11,945 bases of DNA from Hyphochytrium catenoides (Eukaryota > Sar > Hyphochytriomycetes > Hyphochytriales > Hyphochytriaceae): assembly GCA_900088475.1 (NCBI GenBank), contig FLMG01002334.1:2980-14924 (forward strand), given 5' to 3'. The first letter of the stretch is position 1, and every line of letters begins with the position of its first letter. The position numbers and the translations under genes were made by a program. Positions 1 through 8,500 of this stretch are shown one piece after another. Below the pieces are notes generated by a model. It saw nothing but the letters and a program-made list of their open reading frames with translations, had not been told where the DNA came from and did not search any database.

Positions 1-100
1 GATAGTTCGTGTCTGCCGCCATTTTGCATTCCCTTCCGCCCCCGCCGCCTTCTCTGGCTGGCCCTCCGCCTTCTTTGGCTTCTCCGACTCTCAATCATTT

Positions 101-160
101 GCTCTCTCTCTCTGTCTGTCTCTCTGTCTCTCTCCTGGACTGTCTCTCTCTCCTGGACTA
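101..160. repeat. CT-rich simple repeat with a tandem 16-18 nt unit
   Basis: This is a CT/GTCT simple repeat. Within it the unit GTCTCTCTCCTGGACT (126-141) is immediately followed by a near copy, GTCTCTCTCTCCTGGACT (142-159), which differs by one extra CT step. Confidence 0.7.
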
Positions 161-360
161 CCTGTATTGATCTCTCTTGCTCAGCGCTAACCTTTTCTTT
201 GTGTCGGGTATATCCCTTCCCTCTAAAGTCCTTTTCTTGGCTCTCGCACTTCTGCTTCTTCCTCCTCCTTATCTCTCATTCAGGCCGAGAGTTATCGCTC
301 TCTCTTCTAGAAACTCGTCTGACCTAATGGGCTATTTCCCTTAAGGCATTAGCCGTCTCT

Positions 361-421
361 CTCTTCTCTCTCTGTCTCTGTGTCTCTCTCTCTGTGTCTC
401 TCTCTCTGTGTCTCTCTCTCT
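361..421. repeat. (CT)n/(GTCTCT)n microsatellite
   Basis: Interrupted CT dinucleotide repeat with periodic TG interruptions, giving repeats of about 14 nt (TGTGTCTCTCTCTC). Typical slippage-prone low-complexity DNA. Confidence 0.85.
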
Positions 422-514
422 GCTGCCACGTCAGCTTTCCTGACCTTTCTTTCACTTCAGACACACAGAGTTGTTCCTACCAAAACAACCGAAGTCACCT
501 TCTCACTGTTCTGA

Positions 515-515
<1 letters not shown>

Positions 516-559
<44 letters not shown>

Positions 560-597
560 CTCTCTCTCTCTGTGTGTCTCTCTCTCTCTGTCTCTCG
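516..597. repeat. Compound (CT)n(TG)n(CT)n microsatellite
   Basis: Pure CT from about 516 to 543, then TG to about 560, then alternating CT and TG blocks to about 597. It lies just upstream of the acceptor of the first recognised tuberin exon and forms part of its pyrimidine-rich context. Confidence 0.9.
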
Positions 598-628
598 CCC
601 CTCCTATTCCCTTCTCTCCTGTTGGCAG

Positions 629-2570
629 GCATGGGAATCCGTGGCAGACTTCTTAGGGGAACGTAACCCTGAAGTCCGACGGTCAGCCTTCCGCGTGATG
701 CTGACGATCATTGAGTTTCAGTTCGAGCAGATGTCGCTCCTCCGTCCCGTCTTCTTCTCTGTCGTTCGCTCCCACGCCTCAGACTTCTCCTGGAGGCTCA
801 GAGTTCTCTCAGCTCTTACGGCCAACGGGAGGAAGATCGAGCCGTTCACAGAGGAGCTAGGAGGGATGCTGTTGGCTTGGAGCGAAGAAGAGCACGAAGA
901 TCAAGAACAAGAGTTTATCGAGTTTCTGACGCAGGTACTTCGCAGAGGCTTCTACTGCTTTGAAGAAAGGATCTGCGCAGGGCTTGTCAGTGCCATCTGC
1001 CGCAAGTGCAATGCTGCTTTAGAGAAGAGCAGGCTCAAAGTGGCTGTGCAAGCTCTGTCGTTCTTTGACGTGGTCATCCGATATGGTTCTCTTTCCCAAG
1101 AGAATGTCTCGGAGCTGCTTCGCACCCTCTGTGCCCTCGTGAACTGGGACTCGACCTGTTGGGTCGTCATGAAGTGTCTCCTCACGTCTGAGAGCGGGAT
1201 CCAAGGCTTTTGGGGCCTCCTGCAAATCCTGGAGAACCCTGAGGAGAGTTCCTCCCTAGTTTGCAGAGGTGCCGTCTTCTTCGTTGGCATGTCAAGCTGG
1301 GGCTCCCAACGCATCGCTTCTCTTCCATACAAGTGGCAGACGATCTTGACGTTCCTCCTCCATGTGCTGAGATGCAAGCAGGGGCTGGTGGTCTACGAGG
1401 TGTTACTGGCCGTGCACCGGCTGATCAAGAAGTATGGGGAGAGGCTGCGCTCGGAGTGGGACCTGATCCTTGAGATCATCGCACAGCTTCGGCCATGGCT
1501 CTCTCTCAATCAGCAGCAGCACGAAGGAAGAGTAAATTCTCCTTCTCAGCCCACCTCTGCTCCCTCATCTGCCTCTTCTTCCTCTTCTGCTGCTGGTACT
1601 CAACGTCTCAATGCCGCTGGCGCCGCTGGCACGGGAGAGGATGTAGCCCGCCGGTCTTCCTCTTCGTCCTCTTTGTCCGCCCTCCCTCACCCGTCCTCCT
1701 CCGAGGATCTCAGCGCTCTTGGCAGGCTCGAAATGGAGGCGCTGACGATCCATGACACCCGGATACCGAACGAAATATTAGAGGTCATCGCCCTTATTGA
1801 GGAGCTTCATAGGAGAAATGTATTCTATGGCCAAAGCGAACAGTTCTTCACGGTTCTCGACCTATATCTTCCCTATCTCTCAGAGGAAACCCTGCTGGTG
1901 ATCCTCAGGTACAAGGCCAGAGATGCGCATCCCGCGCGGCAGACCCATTGGCTTCGGAGTGTGCAATTCTTGACAGAAAACTTTTTCCTGCAGGACGCTC
2001 TGCCGCGCACAGTCCGTCTGGAGGCTCTTTCTGTCCTTGCAGAGACTTTTGAAGCCTGTCGCTTTGTCTGTGAATCCGGGATGATCGATCAAGTCCTGGT
2101 GCCCTGTCTGTTTGAGATCTACAGCGATTCTGACGCCACTGTTCGCGCTGAAGCGCTAAAGTTCTTAGTGCAAATTGCAGAAAGGGAGTCCGCTGGAAAG
2201 TTTGATGTGTTAGTGGACATTCTAGTCGCTGCCGTGTATCACTCCAGTCAGGAAGACACACAGCTGTTGGCCATACGAGGTCTGGTGTCTCTCTTCTATC
2301 ATCACTTCGACTCCCTCCCGGTCAGCCACGCTCTCCGCCTGTACGAACTCCTCACAAAGTTCTTGTACGACCATGACAGCGTAACAGTGAGAAAGGAGGC
2401 GTTGCGGTGCCTATGCACGATAAGCTCGTGCAGTAAGGACTATCAGGTCCAAAGGAGAGGAACGGAGGAGAAGGGAACAGATGAGGAAGCAAAGCGGAGA
2501 AGCGGGAAGCTGATCACGTCGCGATTTCTATACTCCGCAGACTGCCAGGGTCTGAGATATCACCGCGGAG
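629..2570 (+). CDS. TSC2: TSC2 exon 1 (first recognised): N-terminal tuberin domain
   Basis: The exon begins after acceptor GGCAG (628) with AWESVADFL, matching human EALWKAVADLL, and ends at GGAG|GTTAGG. It encodes model residues 1-647 of alpha-helical HEAT-like repeats, the region that binds TSC1 in the family. Conserved stretches include FFSVVRSHASD, RGAVFFVGMSSWG, VVYEVLLAVHRLIKK, EELHRRNVFYG and LPVSHALRLYELL. A Ser/Ala-rich insertion lies at about residues 294-365 (nt 1510-1725). It has no intron over 1942 nt. The 3' edge is supported by phase (one overhanging base forms Gly with exon 2) and by a CTAAC branch-site candidate at 2709-2713. The frame stays open up to a TAG just beyond the donor. 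Confidence 0.92.
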
Positions 2571-5500
2571 GTTAGGCAAACCTATTCGCCGGGGAGCTAG
2601 TCATAGCTCTTCTCTGTAGCTTGCTCCTTCTTATTTTGCTGAATCTGCCATTCACCTGGTTTTTGCCTTCCAAGCGACCTGCATGATCTCATTTTCTCTG
2701 TTATAACACTAACGCTCCTGCTTCTTGCGGGACTATCTGTTGGTCCTTTGCTGCAGGCCTCGTGCCCGTTTTCCGTTATGTGAATGCCCTGATATACCGT
2801 CTGGAACACGAGATGGACAGTTCTCTCTTTATCCTGCTGATCCAATCCTTACGAGATCTGCTTGTGGATCGTCGGATCCTGGCAGATGTCTCTCTTGATG
2901 TGCTGTGCGAGTATCTGCTGCCCTTGCTGAAGGAAGGGAAGCTTGGGAAAGGTTAGCATAAACGCATCGCGTAACCTGAGCCTCTCCGAACCGTCAGATA
3001 ATGTGACGCTTCTGTATCTTCGCCTTCCTTTCCTTTCTCCAGGTGCAGCGTCTGCTGAAGTTGAAGCGTTGCGGCGCTCGGTGGGCAGCGGCGACCTCAG
3101 CGGGGGTTTCCAGGGTGAAGGCAAAGCCTCAACGAACACGTTCATGCTATCAGATATGCCTATAGGCGGAGGTAACTCCTCAGCTCTCGGTTTACTGTTC
3201 CGCAAGAAGCTGACTAGCTTCTAGGATGTCTTCTTCCGCGTTATCGCACCCTGTGCGTTTCCTTTCTGTTTCCATAATGTTCTCTTACAAGCTAATCAGC
3301 TACTCTGTTCCATTCCGACTCTTCTCTTACACGATGTCCTCATGGAGGTAGGTGCCCTAGCACCGGGCTTGATTGGGCTTGCCAGCATAAAATCTCACAC
3401 CAACGCCACCAAGAGGGCCAACGACTTAGCCGGTGTAGAGAGCGGGAAGAGCAGGATTGCGGGCTTTGTCTTAGGTGGGGCTAGCAAGAGCGGATCAGGC
3501 CGAGGGTTAAGCCATGCAGACCACTTGGAGCTAAAGACTAACCTCAGGCAGCTTGAGGCCAAGATTCACCGCAAGTAAGTGGCGCTGCAACTTGTAGGCA
3601 CTTCTACTTGTTCACCGCTTATGAGTAGAGTCTCTTTGGTGTCCCAGCCTTGTCCCAACCTTGACGTTTCTGTTTTCAGGTACCTTTGCATGGGCTATGA
3701 GGTGCTTCTGTTGCTGGCTGGTTACGCCCACGAGCTCGCCGCTGTCACCCAGGAAAATATAATAAAGTGCTTCCTGACCGGACTAAGCCGTCGACGGCTG
3801 GAGGTCGGAAGAGGAATGGATAGAACGGTGACCCTAAAAGGAGAAAAGGAGAAGCGACCAACGAGCGGAGGGAAAAGAGATTGTCAAACGCCCTTCAAAC
3901 CTTCAGGAGGGAAGACCGTAGCAGAGGAGAGTATGGAGAGCGACATAGCATCCAAGGCGAGAGATGATGGCCATCGATCTCGCACTCCATCTGCATCTCT
4001 CGCAGGTATCAAACCTTCCGATGTTCCTCCTTCGGGCGTTGACTCTTCTGGCTCTTTCTTCCCGCAAGAGTCCTCTTCCCTCAAGCCCAGTCCCTCAGGC
4101 TCTCCTAAGTCCACGGAATTCAGTGAAGAGGTAAGGTCGCCGTTCCCTGCCTTCTACTTGGCTATCCCCATTTCTCCCACCACACGTCTCACTCTTGTCA
4201 CGCTAAAAGAATCTGCCGTGGTGCTTCCTGTTAGAACCGCCTTATGATGTTTTTATCCCCCGGAGTTTTACCTATTTGCTTGTTACCGCCTCATCCCTTC
4301 TATCGTCCACGCGACTAGCTTTCCTGTCTAAACTGGGAATGATGCCACCTTCATAGGCAGTAGCACAGCCTAAAACTGTGGCGGGGATGCAACTCTCACC
4401 CAAAGCTCGGCAGGGTGGAGAGCCCCGCCCTCCACTGTTCCGACCTTTGAGCGCACCTGCTGCTTCAGAACGATCAGGAAGCCCCTCTGTCTCCATCCCA
4501 CCACCCAGAGAAGGGCTAGAGATTTCGGAGGAGGATAGTCAGTTGCTCTCTTGCATTCTCAGGGGACTTAGGTATGCAGTTCCTCTCTTCTCTATTTTGC
4601 GGTCCCCTCTATGCATTCTTCAGTCCGTGGCTCCGCTAATGTCTAAGGTGTTTTAGCGCTATGGGATCATGAAGGCTACGTTTCTGCTTCCCTACATAGT
4701 CGGGCTACTGATAGTTGTACGCTTTTGGTCATTAACTTATCTCACTCCCTCAAAAGCACCGCGACTTTTATGTGACGCGCTCGTTGCTTTCCCTTCTAGC
4801 CTTTGTGCCCAAGCTATCCCTTCAGCTGTACTGAAGCAGTTTCGAGAGCTGGTCGAGCTTATAGAGGCTATATCCAACTCTATCCGTCGTTCCCCAATGG
4901 GACGAGGAAAGGACAAAGACGTTGTTTCTCCGCAGTCCATCACCCTCTCGAGAGGGGTTATAGAGTTACTGCAGTGCGTTATGCTGTCGCCTCGCATTGA
5001 CCTCACGCTTAATGATTTTCTCAAACTGGCGGTAAGCAATCAGTGAGAGCTATGATGGCCAAGCGAATATTGTCATACATCTTTTAGACCTTTCTCTTAA
5101 GTGCTACCTATTCCTTGTGACGGTTGTCTCACACCCTCGTCCGGTGTGAGCAGGGCACTGACAGCTGTGCCTTGTTGCGTCCGTGTAGGCGATCATTATC
5201 CCGTTCTTGGATCTCCGCGGACCAGAGCTTGCTGTGGTTCTGTCATATAAGTGTCTCCTAACAGCGTTCTCACGCTGCCCCGCGCCGGACCGCCCCCATC
5301 TGGCGGTGTTCGTATACCCTCATATCTGCAGGCAAGCGAGACTGCATGGACCGGATGACTCTCAAGCGCAGGTAGCAACAGGGCTTATTTTTGCTTCATA
5401 GCCAACTCTGTCCTAAGTATTCCTTACTAGATTATTTGGTGCCGGTTCTACCTGTTCGAAGTTGGCTCCATTTTTAAGCTTCTCACTTGCCAACCGTGTC

Positions 5501-8500
5501 TCTGCTTGCAGGCGGCACTAGACCTGATTGTGCGTCTCTCGTATGCTGCGAGCGATGTAAACCCCATCAACCCACAGGGTAATTCGCCCTATGATTTCCT
5601 CTTTCCTTCTTCTCAGCGTAGCAAGACTTGGGCACAGAGGGGCAGTCTCGTCACGATTCGCACAGGCAGGAATGGGTAGGTAGACGGACAAGTTATATTC
5701 TCTGCTATCCCCTGTTCAGCGCTCAGCATGACGACCAGACATGCCAGCTACTTCTTTCTAGGTGAAGAGTCCCTTACAGAGCTCACCTCCTCGTCATATC
5801 CAGGTATGCGGAGGTCACAGTACGTCGGATCACAGGAACCTCCCGATGGCTTCTGAGCCTCGAGAACCATGTGAGAGATCCACTCCCCTGCAGATGCTAG
5901 GCTCTTCTCCGATGTTGGTCCTCTTTTTGGCGCTCTGGCCTGTCGCTTTACCGTTTGTACATGCTAGCCCAACCTCCGCACCGTATAATACTGCGCAATG
6001 GGGAGCGCTGGTAACCAACTGATGACTCAATGACTCTTTATTCAGGTCTGGACGCCTCTCCATCATCCTCTCCTAAGGATTCGACCATTAGTGGGATCTA
6101 GCCGTAAAGGTAAGAAGGAGAATGTTGGGAAGCAATGGACGATTTGAGTGTTAAGTAGTTGACGAGAGATTAAGTAGTTGGTGGGAGACGAGTCTAAGGA
6201 AAGAGAAGAGGATGTTATTGGCGATTTGGAGGGGATCTCATGCTCCTGGAGCTAATGCGCTTGGCATATACCCTTACTCCATGCCTCTATGTGCAGGACC
6301 TCACCACGTTCCCGCGCGGGAGGAGCGCGCAAAGGAGCTCGAGGGGACGAGACACACAAGAGCAGAGCCTCCGCATGCGATCTCCCCTCTGACCCTGCTA
6401 GAGGAAGCAAATGATGACGAAGCAGAGCGCGAAAAACCACAAGAGCAGCAGAGGGGAAGTCCTCCGATCTCTTTGGCATCTCATGCTTTGACTCCTCAGG
6501 AGAAAGAGAGACCATCATCGGTTAGCGTTCCTGTCTTTTCAGGTCATCCTCCCTGCAGTGTGGGCGCCCTGCAAGGAGATGACAAGCCGGAGGACCAGGA
6601 AGGCCGGCAGACGATTTCTTCTGAGACGATCCTGTCTGGAGATACCCCTTCAGGTAGCTACTTAAAGGCTCTTCTTTGTCATTCACCTTCTCCTTTACCT
6701 CTCTCCTTGTGTCTTCTCTCCGCTTCCCTGATCATCCACCATCTAATGCACTTTAGGCGAGGCATCTCGAAGTCAAAATCAAGGGCCACGGTCTGGAGCG
6801 GAAGAGCGAGTAGAGGGCTCTCCTATCAGCGGGAGCAAGCTTAAAGGGCGGACAGAAGAGGCCCTCCCCAAAGATGTGAAGGACCTTGGTTCGTGGCTAT
6901 TGCATTTTGGCTGTTGAAGCTTTAGTACTGATCGTGCCTGAATCGCTCTTCCTTGCAGAGCTAACTCTTACAGAGCTCAACCTTGTCGATCCGTCGCCCC
7001 AGTTTGGTCCTTCACTCTCAATTAAACCCTTGCCATCGTATGACGGAGCCGGGGGATCTCCGTCGTTTCTCCTGATGGACGCCAAAGGTATGCGGGTGTG
7101 CTATCTGTCCTTCATGACTGCTTAAATTGTGTGCCCACACTGCCACCGATCCTGTCTCCTCGGATTGCGTGCCGCCCCAACTCTCTTCCAGACTGTTTTT
7201 ATCTTGACTCCCATGTCCCTCTCCTTCCACCTGAAGGTCGTAAGGCACGAACTTTGCCGGACTCCTTCGCTCGCTATCGAAAGGACTCGGGCTCCGTTCT
7301 AGAGGAAAGAGCGAGAAGGAAAGCAAGCATGTCTCTGACGCCAGAGGTAAGATTCTAGGCTATATAGTGCCGAGCAACCGCTGCTGCGCCGTTGCGAGCT
7401 TATCTTTCAATTCTACGAGCAACGACTTTCCTAGAACAGATAGTACTTTTCCTATCGCCTCGATTGTTTCTTGAACCTTACGCCTAAGTGCCTTGGTCTT
7501 CCCGGTCTTCCTTTTTGGACTCTGTTTCTAGATGAAGCCCCAAGCAAGCCCTCAAACGACGGGGGAAGGAAGCGGTCTCTACCGTCGCTCACCGCTCCTC
7601 TCCGCCCAATCAGAACCTACAGTTTCCGCCCTCCTTTGCCTTGACACCCTCTCCGCGATGGAGCCAGAAGGATCAACGACAAAAGTGCTTGGTGACGAAG
7701 TTGTCAGGTTAGATGATGGTTGCTGGTTCGGTCTCCCTCATATACTTCTCACTTCACTCTTTTGAGGAATCTATCTCTTTGCACCCAGTAGCTTGTGCCT
7801 CATCTTTGATTTCGCCCTGTCTTTCCAATCTTCTTCCCCCACAGCTCGTCACTAGATCAGCAGAAGATGCCTCATCCTCGCGCTGGTGACTATATTCCTT
7901 CCAGCGGTGCACTAGCAGAAAAATATCGCCGTCTTGCAGAGGCAGAGCCAGACGTTATAGACCCCGGCTTTGTCTATCTCCAGGTACTATGCCTTGCGGG
8001 CGATTATACGGTCCGACTCTCTCATAATAAGGGGCTTTCTTTTCCTCCTGTTGTTGTCCTCCTGTCCACTAATTTCTGCAGCAATTCCCCCTAGCGCCTT
8101 CTGCTCGTCTGACCGCTCTCTCAAAGTCCCATTTCCTCACGTTTGCTTCGTCTGTCTCACCATCACACATGGTGCGTCCCTTTCCTCGTAGTTGCAAGGT
8201 ACTTCACCATGTCTGGAGCCTCCGCTCCTTGTGCAGAATGGCGAGCCCTTGCAACGAGCTCTGGCAGTGCTGGACCGGACACCCGGCGTAGAAACTCATA
8301 AAGTTGGGGTCATTTATGTCGGAGAGAATCAAAGGACAGAACAGGAGATCCTCAGTAACTCATACGGTACGAATGGGGCCACGTTGGTTCCTTTTCCCTA
8401 CTACTACTCTTCTACGCTCTTCCTCAACTCAGCATTTAGGTGCTGAAGCATCACTTCTAAGGACAAGAACCCTTTCTCCCATCGCTTCCCATGTCACCTC

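Larger units (their letters stand above)
1..628 (+). other. Pyrimidine-rich upstream region (intron and/or 5' UTR of TSC2)
   Basis: No coding exon can be supported here. The + strand is strongly pyrimidine-rich and contains several CT/TG microsatellites. Open frames in it encode only runs of Leu, Ser and Cys from the repeats. It ends in a good splice acceptor (polypyrimidine run, then TTGGCAG at 622-628) directly followed by conserved tuberin coding sequence, so at least its 3' part is intronic. Because the tuberin homology starts about 80 residues into the human protein, the start codon and first exon(s) should lie upstream of the window or in a small exon within this stretch that I could not identify. 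The short frame from ATG 325 stops almost at once. Confidence 0.6.

Noticed and set aside
548-628. A frame-compatible N-terminal extension of TSC2 beginning at a GTG in the TG repeat
   Set aside because: It would encode only repeat-derived Cys/Leu/Ser, has no ATG, and a consensus acceptor at 628 coincides exactly with the start of homology.
394-666. Small plus-strand frames encoding Ser/Leu/Cys runs in the microsatellites
   Set aside because: They are direct translations of CT/TG dinucleotide repeats.
952-1377. A 141-residue minus-strand open frame opposite exon 1
   Set aside because: It is a shadow of the strongly conserved plus-strand tuberin coding sequence and shows no family features.
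2571-2575. TSC2 ending at the TAG just after exon 1, making a separate 5' gene
   Set aside because: A GT donor immediately precedes the stop, and downstream exons continue the tuberin alignment in the correct phase.
5579-5616. A short intron from GTAATT (5579) to TCTCAG (5616) in exon 9
   Set aside because: The frame is open and the homology to human tuberin runs through this stretch; splicing here would create an in-frame TAG.
5762-5803. A separate 42-nt exon between TTTCTAG (5761) and GTATGC (5804)
   Set aside because: The sequence from 5804 is the conserved YAEVTVRR coding segment, and the phase from exon 9 fits only an acceptor at 5803.
6521-6542. A 22-nt mini-intron GTTAGC...TTTTCAG in exon 12
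   Set aside because: It is far shorter than all others (minimum 70 nt) and removing it would shift the frame; the exon reads through.
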